Made by a program: the position numbers and the translations under genes. Positions 1 to 6,230 of a DNA stretch of 43,228 nt are shown one piece after another. The notes beneath the pieces were generated by a model. That model saw nothing but the letters and a program-made list of their open reading frames with translations. It was not told the DNA's origin and did no database searches. Each line of letters opens with the position of its first letter. Within the stretch, counting starts at the first letter, position 1. Source of the DNA: an uncultured Eubacterium sp. (lineage in GTDB: Bacteria; Bacillota; Clostridia; Lachnospirales; Lachnospiraceae); assembly GCA_945920185.1 (NCBI GenBank), contig CAMEJP010000010.1, positions 1-43,228 of the forward strand. The letters run 5' to 3'.

Positions 1-53
1 GAAGAGCCAAAGATTAGGAAATATAGTTTGTAAATGTGATTAAATGCATGTAG

Positions 54-89
54 AAATTTCAGTTTTTAGAACTGGAGAAAACGAAATTT
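54..89 (+). other. Two-step hairpin upstream of the small membrane ORF
   Basis: Outer arms AAATTTC (54-60) and GAAATTT (83-89) enclose inner arms CAGTT (60-64) and AACTG (70-74). It lies just before the ribosome binding site of the 27-residue ORF. A leader structure is possible, but the element is short and AT-rich, so chance is a real alternative. Confidence 0.25.
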
Positions 90-106
90 GGAAGGAGATG
101 ACTCTT

Positions 107-190
107 ATGGAATACGGGGTAGTAGTGGCTGTTATCTTTGTAATTGCAATAGGTATATACGTTGGTCTAAAGTATAAAAAGAATAGATAA
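107..190 (+). CDS. Small single-span membrane protein, 27 residues
   Basis: The ATG at 107 follows an AAGGAGATG-type ribosome binding site at 91-98 with suitable spacing and opens a 27-codon frame ending in TAA. The product is one hydrophobic stretch of about 17 residues (VVVAVIFVIAIGIYVGL) with a short acidic start (MEY) and a basic tail (KYKKNR), the usual look of a one-helix membrane peptide with its C-terminus in the cytoplasm. The family is not recognised. It lies 45 nt before the broken MerR gene on the same strand, so the two may share a transcript. The real possibility is that this is a non-coding stretch; the good ribosome binding site and amphipathic layout argue for translation. 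Confidence 0.5.
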   Translation: MEYGVVVAVIFVIAIGIYVGLKYKKNR

Positions 191-204
191 AATTCCGGTT
201 TTTC

Positions 205-215
205 TAGATAATCTA
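205..215. promoter_or_regulatory. 11-bp palindrome before the MerR gene
   Basis: TAGAT-A-ATCTA is a perfect palindrome 20 nt upstream of the MerR start. MerR proteins bind dyads in their own promoters, so it could be an autoregulatory operator, but it is short and no clear -35/-10 pair surrounds it. Confidence 0.2.
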
Positions 216-235
216 TTTTAAATTTTGAGGTAATT

Positions 236-1003
236 ATGGATAAAGAGCATATGATTATTACTTACTCCACAAGTCAGATAGCAAGAATTGTAGGATTGCA
301 TCCAAACACCGTAAGGCTGTATGAGGAATGGGGACTGATACAAAAACCTGAACGAAAAAAGAATGGATAGCGTATATATACTGATGTTCATATTAAGCAG
401 TTTGAATTGGCTAAAAAAGCCCTTCAAATCGAAGTGTTACAGGCAGGACTTAGAAAAAGAATGGTAAATGCCGTGAAATTGTCAGCCGCTTGCCGATGGG
501 ATGAAGCAATCGGGGCGGTTGAGGAGTACGTCCGGATAGCAAAGCAGGAAATTGAACATGCAAAAGAGGCTGTGGGACTATGTGAAATACTATATAAACA
601 ACCGGAAAAAGATGATGTTTATTATAAGAGAGTGCAGGCAGCCAAGAAATTAGGTTTAACGATTGATACCATTAGGAATTGGGAAATGAATGGATTGCTT
701 ACGGTAAAACGGAAAGAGAACGGCTATCGTATATATGATTCAAATGATATGAACCGATTAAAAATTATCCGCACATTAAGGTGCGCGAATTATTCTTTGT
801 CAGCTATTCTGAGAATGTTGAACAGGTTAGAAAGCGGAATGAATAAAAGTGAGAATGACATTCTGAGTATACTGAATACTCCTGAGGATGAAGAGGATAT
901 TATCTCTGTGTGCGACAGATTAATGGATTCTCTTGAAAAAGCCATAAAGAATGCTTATGAAGTAATCATGTTACTGAAAGAAATAAAACAAATGAAAATA
1001 TAA
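236..1003 (+). pseudogene. MerR-family regulator with two HTH domains, interrupted by an in-frame TAG
   Basis: The ATG at 236 has a GAGG ribosome binding site at 226-229. The frame encodes a MerR winged helix (about residues 9-50: SQIARIVGLHPNTVRLYEEWGLI) but stops at TAG, codon 45 (368-370), inside the wing. The next residues, RIYTD, continue the MerR consensus in the same frame, so the expected NGYRIYT reads NG-stop-RIYT. The remaining 210 codons contain a helical linker and a second complete MerR HTH (about 125-190, NGYRIYDSND intact), which shows what codon 45 should be. One change from TAT or TAC explains the break. A downstream restart at TTG 407 lacks a ribosome binding site. Alternatives are stop readthrough or a sequencing error. 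The target genes are not evident. Confidence 0.75.
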
Positions 1004-1014
1004 ACACTCCACGG

Positions 1015-1050
1015 TAACACCAGACTTTTGTCCGGTGTTATTATTTGTTC
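1015..1050 (+). terminator. Rho-independent terminator after the MerR gene
   Basis: The 11-nt arms 1015-1025 (TAACACCAGAC) and 1030-1040 (GTCCGGTGTTA) pair except at one A/C position around a TTTT loop, followed by a T-rich tail. It separates the MerR gene from holA. Confidence 0.75.
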
Positions 1051-1124
1051 TGCCATTGACACAGGGAATAAAGATACTTAAAAATGCCACACTTGGGCTT
1101 CCAGGCATGTACTTTTAATAAAAA

Positions 1125-1152
1125 TAAACAGTAGCATTTTCCGTAATATAAT
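1125..1152 (+). promoter_or_regulatory. Candidate promoter of the holA operon
   Basis: A perfect TATAAT at 1147-1152 has a weak -35 (TAAACA, 1125-1130) 16 bp upstream. Predicted initiation near 1159 leaves a leader of only about 8 nt before the holA ATG at 1168. Confidence 0.5.
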
Positions 1153-1167
1153 GGTAAAATATATGAT

Positions 1168-2145
1168 ATGAAAACTATAAATGAACATATTGAAAAACAA
1201 CAATTTAAGCCTGTATATCTTCTTTACGGAGAGGAAAGATATCTTGTTACACAGTTTCGTGATAAATTAAGGAATGCACTGTTGGGTGACGGAGATAAGA
1301 TGAATGTGTCTGTGTATGAGGGAAATTCCATCAATGTAAAGGAAGTCATAGATATGGCAGAGACACTTCCTTTTTTTGCAGAGAGGAAAATTATCATAAT
1401 TGAAGACAGCGGTATGCTAAAGAACAGTAATGATGTTATGGCAGACTATATCAAAAATATTCCCGATACCACGGTATTTCTGTTTGTGGAGGAAGAAGTT
1501 GACAAGAGAAACCGTCTGTATAAGGCAATAAAGGACAAAGGGTATGTATGCGAGCTTAATTTTCAGAATGAAAATGTTCTGAAACGCTGGATTAAAGGGC
1601 AGCTTGCACCTTACGGAGTAAGCATAGATGATGGCGCGTCAGAACTTCTGCTTGAAAAAAGCGGCGTGTCCATGACCCGGATATCGACAGAGCTTTTGAA
1701 ACTTGTGTCATATGTGGGAGACAGAAAAAATGTGACAAGAGAAGATGTATCGGAGATTGTTACGACTGTCGTGACCAACAGGATATTTGATATGATTACT
1801 GCCATGGCAGCAAAGCGGCAGAAGGAAGCCATGGATATGTATTATGACCTGTTGACCTTGAAAGAGCCTCCTATGAGAATACTTTTCCTGATTGCAAGGC
1901 ATTTTAACCTTCTTATGCAGATTAAGGAGATGTCGGTAAAATATGTTGATGAAGCCACCATGTCTAAGACCGCGGGGCTTCCGTCATTTCTGGTCGGGAA
2001 ATATAAGGCACAGAGCAGAAGTTTTTCAAAGGAACAGCTTTTGTCGGCAGTGCGTACCTGCGTGGAGGTCGAAGAACGTGTTAAGACGGGAAGGCTTGAG
2101 GACAGGCTTGGTGTTGAATTGATAATTGTAAAATACAGCTGTTAA
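1168..2145 (+). CDS. holA: DNA polymerase III subunit delta
   Basis: HolA opens the sliding clamp as part of the clamp-loader complex at the replication fork. The 325-residue product has the usual length and layout: an N-terminal AAA-like domain starting PVYLLYGEERYL (about residues 15-27), a central KIIIIEDSG strand near residue 75, and a C-terminal helical collar with LKEPPMRILFLIARHFNLL (about 230-250). No Shine-Dalgarno precedes the ATG, and a consensus -10 sits about 16 nt upstream, so the message may be nearly leaderless. It is followed after 12 nt by the GH5 gene and then fdhD. In Bacillus-type genomes holA normally sits next to rpsT; here two genes lie between them. Identification is firm from several motifs. 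Confidence 0.93.
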   Translation: MKTINEHIEKQQFKPVYLLYGEERYLVTQFRDKLRNALLGDGDKMNVSVYEGNSINVKEVIDMAETLPFFAERKIIIIEDSGMLKNSNDVMADYIKNIPDTTVFLFVEEEVDKRNRLYKAIKDKGYVCELNFQNENVLKRWIKGQLAPYGVSIDDGASELLLEKSGVSMTRISTELLKLVSYVGDRKNVTREDVSEIVTTVVTNRIFDMITAMAAKRQKEAMDMYYDLLTLKEPPMRILFLIARHFNLLMQIKEMSVKYVDEATMSKTAGLPSFLVGKYKAQSRSFSKEQLLSAVRTCVEVEERVKTGRLEDRLGVELIIVKYSC

Positions 2146-2157
2146 ACGGAGGAAAAT

Positions 2158-3768
2158 ATGTCAAACAAAAAGAAACTTACTATTATAGGAATATGTGTGG
2201 GAGCAGTTATTTTGGCGGCACTTTTGATAGCACTTATTGCTTTGGGCGGGAAAAAGAGAACAAGCATAGCTACAAAGGGAAGTGAAAAGAGCAATGAAAG
2301 CTCTACTGAAAATCCCGAATCCTCAAAGGGTACGGATAAGGCTACATCATCACAGAGCACCACAAAGAAAACGGAGCCTGCCACAAAAGCCCCAAAGATA
2401 AAGGCAGGTTATGAGATAGCTAATGAGTGGCAGAGTGGTGATACATACTTTAAACAGTATGATTTTTGGGTAGAAAATCTGACAAATGAAGAACAGAAGG
2501 ATTGGGAAATATCCATAAAAGTAGCTAAGGGAACACAGGTAAGTTCGGCATGGAACTGTAATTGTGAGATAAAGGATGATGTTCTTTACATAAACGCTAA
2601 GACATTTTACGGTGAAAATATAGAGCCAAAAGCTAAGGTTGAGGGAATGGGAGTGATTATCTCATCATCAAGCAAGACGCCTTTGTCAGGAACCATAGAA
2701 AATAATCTCGGAGAGCAGCAGACAAATGCAACTTCTCCTACAGAACCTTCAAAAGGCACTGACACCACGGAAACCACAAAGCAGGAAACTACCAAGGCTA
2801 CGCTGCCTACGGTTACGTCAAAGCCGCCTGTTACTCCGGTGGGAGACACACCTTTGGCAAGACATGGAAAATTAAGTGTGTCAGGAACAAATCTTGTAGA
2901 TAAGAACGGAAATAATTTCAGGTTATGCGGTGTGAGTACACATGGACTCCAGTGGTTCCCACAGTATGTCAATAAGGAAGCGTTTCAGTATCTTCGCGAT
3001 GACTGGGGAGCCAATGTCATAAGACTTGCCCTGTATTTGCGTGAAGACGGTTACCTTCAGAACGGCAAAGGCAAAGATTATTTCAAAAACCTTATTGATG
3101 AAGGCGTGACATATGCGACAGAGCTTGGAATGTATGTCATCATAGACTGGCATGTGCTTAACTATAATCCGAATGAAACTAAAAATGAAGCCATTGAATT
3201 TTTTGCAGAAATGGCGGCAAAATATTCTTCATACGATAATGTTTTGTATGAGATATGTAATGAACCTACGGGAAGCCCATGGGCAAGCCAGATAAAGCCA
3301 TATGCCGAAGATTTGGTATCTACGATAAGAAAGTATGACAGAGATGCCGTAATACTTGTCGGAACCAACACATGGTCACAGGATGTGGATGAAGTAATAG
3401 GAAACAGACTTAGTGACGACAGAAATGTTGTGTATGTGGTTCATTTCTATGCGGCTACTCATACGGATTGGATTAGAAACAAGGTTACAAGTGCAGTTAA
3501 CAGCGGAATACCGGTATTTATAAGTGAGTGCAGTATATGTGATGCTTCGGGAAACGGCGGAATAAATTACGGCGAGGCGGACAAATGGTTTAATATGCTT
3601 GAAAGCAATAATATAAGCTATGTATGCTGGAATTTGTGTAATAAGCAGGAAACCTCAGCCCTTATAAGTTCCGGATGCTCGAAGACATCAGGCTTTACGG
3701 ACAGTGAACTGAGTGAAACGGGAAAATGGTTCAAGGAAAGAATAAAGAAGGATACGGCAAATCAATAG
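2158..3768 (+). CDS. Membrane-anchored GH5 endoglucanase with N-terminal carbohydrate-binding-like domain
   Basis: The 536-residue product starts with a basic tip and one membrane helix (about 8-30) without a clear lipobox or signal-peptidase site, so it is probably an anchored extracellular enzyme. A Ser/Thr-rich linker (31-80) leads to a beta domain of about 100 residues (82-183, including YDFWVENLTNEE and SSAWNCNCEI) resembling family 2 cellulose-binding modules. A second Thr/Pro linker (184-235) leads to the GH5 barrel (about 238-530). Catalytic residues are visible: acid/base Glu369 in YEICNEP and nucleophile Glu457 in PVFISECS, with DWH and VHFYA active-site strands. It probably cleaves beta-1,4-glucan; subfamily GH5_2 is likely. 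Its GGAGG site overlaps the holA end, so it is cotranscribed. Confidence 0.9.
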   Translation: MSNKKKLTIIGICVGAVILAALLIALIALGGKKRTSIATKGSEKSNESSTENPESSKGTDKATSSQSTTKKTEPATKAPKIKAGYEIANEWQSGDTYFKQYDFWVENLTNEEQKDWEISIKVAKGTQVSSAWNCNCEIKDDVLYINAKTFYGENIEPKAKVEGMGVIISSSSKTPLSGTIENNLGEQQTNATSPTEPSKGTDTTETTKQETTKATLPTVTSKPPVTPVGDTPLARHGKLSVSGTNLVDKNGNNFRLCGVSTHGLQWFPQYVNKEAFQYLRDDWGANVIRLALYLREDGYLQNGKGKDYFKNLIDEGVTYATELGMYVIIDWHVLNYNPNETKNEAIEFFAEMAAKYSSYDNVLYEICNEPTGSPWASQIKPYAEDLVSTIRKYDRDAVILVGTNTWSQDVDEVIGNRLSDDRNVVYVVHFYAATHTDWIRNKVTSAVNSGIPVFISECSICDASGNGGINYGEADKWFNMLESNNISYVCWNLCNKQETSALISSGCSKTSGFTDSELSETGKWFKERIKKDTANQ

Positions 3769-3774
3769 GAGCAT

Positions 3775-4593
3775 ATGAACATATTATCTAATTTTGATGA
3801 AAAGACAGCTACAAAAGAGGTCCTGTGTGTAAATCACAGGGCTTCCGAAAATCAGATATCGGAAAGCATGACATTTACAACGGGAAATACCGAAAGAGAA
3901 CTGTCCGTTGAGCATGGTATGACAATTTACGTAAATGAAATCCCTGTATACAGCGTGGCCTGCTCACCTACAAAGCTTGCAGAACTTGCTGTGGGACGCA
4001 TAGTAAGTGAAGGTATGGTTAATCCGTCTGATATAGATAAAGTATATCTGTGCGACAAAGGTATCAATGCAAAGATATTTTTAAAGGAAAATGTGAAATT
4101 TGAAGCCGGAAGGTCAGAGATAAGTCGTGTTGCCACCTGTTGTACCGACAATAAATGTCTTGTATCTGTGGAACAGGAAAAAAAGAAACTTACCCATATA
4201 ATTTGGAAATCTGAGGAAATATGCCGTTTGGCTGCAGCAATGGAGGAAAAACTCCCTCTTTACAGTGCTACACATGCCGTACACAGTGCATTTCTTATGC
4301 ATAACGGCAATATATGCTATCAGGCTGAAGATATAGGAAGGCATAATGCTCTTGACAAAGTTATAGGTATGGCTGTCATTGATGGAATGGAGCTTTCCGA
4401 GTGCATACTTTTTTCGAGCGGAAGAGTGCCGGTAGATATGGTATCAAAGGCCGTTACGGCAGGAGTACCTGTATTTGTGGGAAAGGGTGCACCGACTGCA
4501 CAGGCAGTCGATATGGCAAAAGAATACGGGCTGACTCTTATATGTAATGCAAGAAAAGACAGTTTTAACGTGTACAGTGATTTTTTAGAGTAA
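3775..4593 (+). CDS. fdhD: FdhD-family sulfurtransferase for formate dehydrogenase maturation
   Basis: FdhD passes sulfur from a cysteine desulfurase to the molybdenum or tungsten cofactor of formate dehydrogenase. The 272-residue product has the family hallmarks: THAVHSAFL, EDIGRHNALDKVIG (about 180-200), ILFSSGRVPVDMVSKA and VPVFVGKGAPTAQAVDMA, ending RKDSFNVYS. The usual CxxC sulfur-relay loop is altered: the equivalent segment reads ATCCTDNKC, with Cys122, Cys123 and Cys128. No formate dehydrogenase or molybdopterin gene lies in this window. It starts 6 nt after the GH5 stop, with an AGGAG ribosome binding site at short spacing, so it is the third gene of the holA operon. Family assignment is firm; activity with the changed loop is uncertain. 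Confidence 0.88.
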   Translation: MNILSNFDEKTATKEVLCVNHRASENQISESMTFTTGNTERELSVEHGMTIYVNEIPVYSVACSPTKLAELAVGRIVSEGMVNPSDIDKVYLCDKGINAKIFLKENVKFEAGRSEISRVATCCTDNKCLVSVEQEKKKLTHIIWKSEEICRLAAAMEEKLPLYSATHAVHSAFLMHNGNICYQAEDIGRHNALDKVIGMAVIDGMELSECILFSSGRVPVDMVSKAVTAGVPVFVGKGAPTAQAVDMAKEYGLTLICNARKDSFNVYSDFLE

Positions 4594-4621
4594 AGTTTAT
4601 TAAAAAATGCAATATTTGGTA

Positions 4622-4650
4622 TTGACATATCAGAAAAGCTATAATAAAAT
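4622..4650 (+). promoter_or_regulatory. rpsT promoter
   Basis: A perfect TTGACA (4622-4627) is followed after 17 bp by TAAAAT (4645-4650). Initiation near 4657 would give a leader of about 80 nt before rpsT. Confidence 0.75.
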
Positions 4651-4659
4651 ACAATGGTA

Positions 4660-4700
4660 TGTTTACATCAAATCGTTCGTGTCTCGCTTTCTTGTAAACA
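4660..4700 (+). promoter_or_regulatory. rpsT leader stem, possible autoregulatory structure
   Basis: TGTTTAC (4660-4666) and GTAAACA (4694-4700) form a 7-bp stem just after the predicted transcription start, around a loop containing CGTTCGTGTCTCG. Leaders of ribosomal protein genes often bind their own product, and E. coli S20 represses its own translation. A role here is inference. Confidence 0.35.
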
Positions 4701-4738
4701 GTATACATTTGACTATATTTATATGGAGGTGTACTGGA

Positions 4739-5002
4739 TTGGCTAACATTAAATCTGCAAAAAAGAGAATTCTTGTAACTGATATTAAGACTGCTAGAAA
4801 CAAGGCTATTAAGTCTAAGGTTAAGACTTATGTGAAGAAGGTTGAGCAGGCAGTTGCTGAGAACGATAAGGCTGCTGCACAGGCTGCTCTTGTTCAGGCA
4901 ACAAGTGAGATTTCAAAAGCTGCTTCTAAGGGCGTATACCACAAGAACACAGCTTCAAGAAAAGTTTCACGTCTTGCAAAAGCCGTAGCTGCAATGGCTT
5001 AA
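4739..5002 (+). CDS. rpsT: 30S ribosomal protein S20
   Basis: S20 is a primary 16S rRNA-binding helical protein of the small subunit. The 87-residue product begins MANIKSAKKRILV and is rich in Lys and Ala, the normal length and composition. The start is TTG at 4739: a GGAGG site (4725-4729) lies 9 nt upstream, and the conserved protein begins exactly there. A longer in-frame reading from 4607 runs across the promoter and leader and is not real. E. coli rpsT also starts with UUG, where the weak start is tied to autogenous control, so this start may matter for regulation. The gene has its own promoter and terminator and precedes gpr as in Bacillus. Confidence 0.95.
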   Translation: MANIKSAKKRILVTDIKTARNKAIKSKVKTYVKKVEQAVAENDKAAAQAALVQATSEISKAASKGVYHKNTASRKVSRLAKAVAAMA

Positions 5003-5024
5003 TTTTAAATTATATTATATAGAG

Positions 5025-5067
5025 TAACATAGATATTCACACCCACTAATATCTATGTTATTTTTTT
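5025..5067 (+). terminator. Rho-independent terminator of rpsT
   Basis: A perfect 13-bp stem, TAACATAGATATT (5025-5037) with AATATCTATGTTA (5048-5060), a 10-nt loop and a run of seven T (5061-5067). Confidence 0.93.
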
Positions 5068-5143
5068 GCGCTTTTTTGGGAATAATGATATCAGTATAAG
5101 AATCGCTTATAAAAGATTTTTAAGTGCACGCAGGCACTTGGAG

Positions 5144-5153
5144 ATGGAGGTTA
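5144..5153 (+). repeat. 10-bp flanking direct repeat, left side of repeat copy 1
   Basis: ATGGAGGTTA is repeated exactly at 5284-5293. The pair brackets the 130-bp element and looks like a target-site duplication. Confidence 0.75.
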
Positions 5154-5283
5154 GTGTAAAAAATCACACTGATGTGCTGATTTTTTACACGGATAGTTGT
5201 GCCGGAGCGTCACAACTATCTTTGATGGCAGAAGAGAAATCGCATTCGCGAATTTCTCTTCGCCCCGTCGCTAACGCTCCGGA
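5154..5283 (+). mobile_element. 130-bp structured repeat element, copy 1 (upstream of gpr)
   Basis: This unit is about 95% identical to 7806-7935 on the minus strand (7 differences in 130). It folds as hairpin A (5154-5166 with 5178-5190, 13 bp), hairpin B (5192-5201 with 5211-5220, 10 bp, loop CCGGAGCGT) and hairpin C (5231-5261, with a one-base bulge). The 3' end ACGCTCCGG (5274-5282) is exactly complementary to the loop of B. It is flanked by identical 10-bp repeats, carries no transposase and has no terminal inverted repeats. It lies in the sense orientation in the gpr leader. I do not recognise the family; a non-autonomous mobile element with a conserved RNA or DNA fold is the best description. 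Confidence 0.75.
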
Positions 5284-5293
5284 ATGGAGGTTA
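5284..5293 (+). repeat. 10-bp flanking direct repeat, right side of repeat copy 1, containing the gpr ribosome binding site
   Basis: ATGGAGGTTA matches 5144-5153 exactly. Its GGAGG (5286-5290) sits 5 nt before the gpr ATG at 5296, so the insertion has duplicated the Shine-Dalgarno and left a functional copy beside the gene. Confidence 0.75.
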
Positions 5294-5295
5294 AT

Positions 5296-6198
5296 ATGGA
5301 GGGAACGTTAAATGTAAGGACTGACCTTGCTTTGGAAGCAAGAGAAGATATAAAGCCTAAAAAGGGTGAGATAGACGGAGTTATAATGTCTGTCATACCT
5401 GAAAACAATCTGATAAAGGTAACATTTGTTGAAATACAAAACGAGAGGGGAAGCTCCCTTATGAAAAAACCTTGTGGAAAATATTATACGGTTGAGGCTT
5501 CGGATATACAGTATGGCAATGACGAGTATAAGGAGGAAGTATCAAAAGTAATACACAAGTATTTGAGAGAGCTTTCTTATGCGTCAACGGGGATGAAAAA
5601 TCCAAGGGTGCTTGTGGTAGGACTTGGAAATCGTGAGGTTACACCTGATTCTGTGGGCCCAAATGCAGTTGATATGCTTGAAATATCGGAGAACATAATG
5701 GGAGTAGCTCCGGGGGTTTTGGCACAGACAGGCATGGAAACGGCCAGAATAGTAAAAGGTATTGCGGCAGAAAACAGACCTGACCTTGTAATAGCTGTGG
5801 ATGCACTGGCTGCCAGAAGTACAAAGCGTCTTAATACAACGATACAGCTCTCTAATACGGGAATACATCCCGGTTCAGGCGTAGGCAACCACAGGTGGGG
5901 CATAACGGAAGAAAATATAGGAGTTCCGATTATTGCCATAGGAGTACCGACGGTTGTGGATGCACCTACCATTATCAGTGATACTCTTGATAATATTTTA
6001 AGTGAGCTTCAGCCTGACAGCGACATAAAGAAACTGAATAATGATAACAAATATGAGCTTATTAAGAAACTTATAATGCCTGAAATTGCACAGATGTTTG
6101 TGACACCAAAGGACATAGACGCTACGGCAAAGATACTGGGTCTTATCATTGCAAACGCCATAAATATGACATTTGATGTTAATAATACGGCAGGGTGA
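5296..6198 (+). CDS. gpr: Germination protease GPR (family A25)
   Basis: GPR degrades small acid-soluble spore proteins when spores germinate; it is made in the forespore as a zymogen that processes itself. The 300-residue product shows the N-terminal VRTDLALEA segment near the family's processing region and the two motifs carrying catalytic aspartates, GLGNREVTPDSVGP (about 115-128) and LVIAVDALAAR (about 162-172). The GIHPGSGVGN loop is also typical. ATG 5296 is preferred over the in-frame ATG 5284, because 5284 lies inside the duplicated ribosome binding site and GGAGG at 5286-5290 serves 5296. spoIIP follows after 32 nt, as in Bacillus. The repeat insertion sits in its leader. Confidence 0.93.
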   Translation: MEGTLNVRTDLALEAREDIKPKKGEIDGVIMSVIPENNLIKVTFVEIQNERGSSLMKKPCGKYYTVEASDIQYGNDEYKEEVSKVIHKYLRELSYASTGMKNPRVLVVGLGNREVTPDSVGPNAVDMLEISENIMGVAPGVLAQTGMETARIVKGIAAENRPDLVIAVDALAARSTKRLNTTIQLSNTGIHPGSGVGNHRWGITEENIGVPIIAIGVPTVVDAPTIISDTLDNILSELQPDSDIKKLNNDNKYELIKKLIMPEIAQMFVTPKDIDATAKILGLIIANAINMTFDVNNTAG

Positions 6199-6230
6199 CA
6201 CATATAATGCAAGGAGAGGGAGGGCAGGTT

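Noticed and set aside
4640..4645. TATAAT at 4640-4645 as the rpsT -10
   Set aside because: Only 12 bp from the perfect TTGACA; TAAAAT at 4645-4650 gives the normal 17 bp.
4607..4738. N-terminal extension of S20 to an in-frame start at 4607
   Set aside because: It crosses the rpsT promoter and leader, has no ribosome binding site and is not conserved; TTG 4739 fits S20 exactly.
5061..5143. Sporulation-type (sigma F or G) promoter for gpr
   Set aside because: GTATA at 5094-5098 is suggestive, but no matching -10 at the right distance was found, so no call is made.
5066..5311. 81-residue ORF between rpsT and gpr
   Set aside because: It is the repeat element read as protein and overlaps the gpr start; the conserved feature is base pairing.
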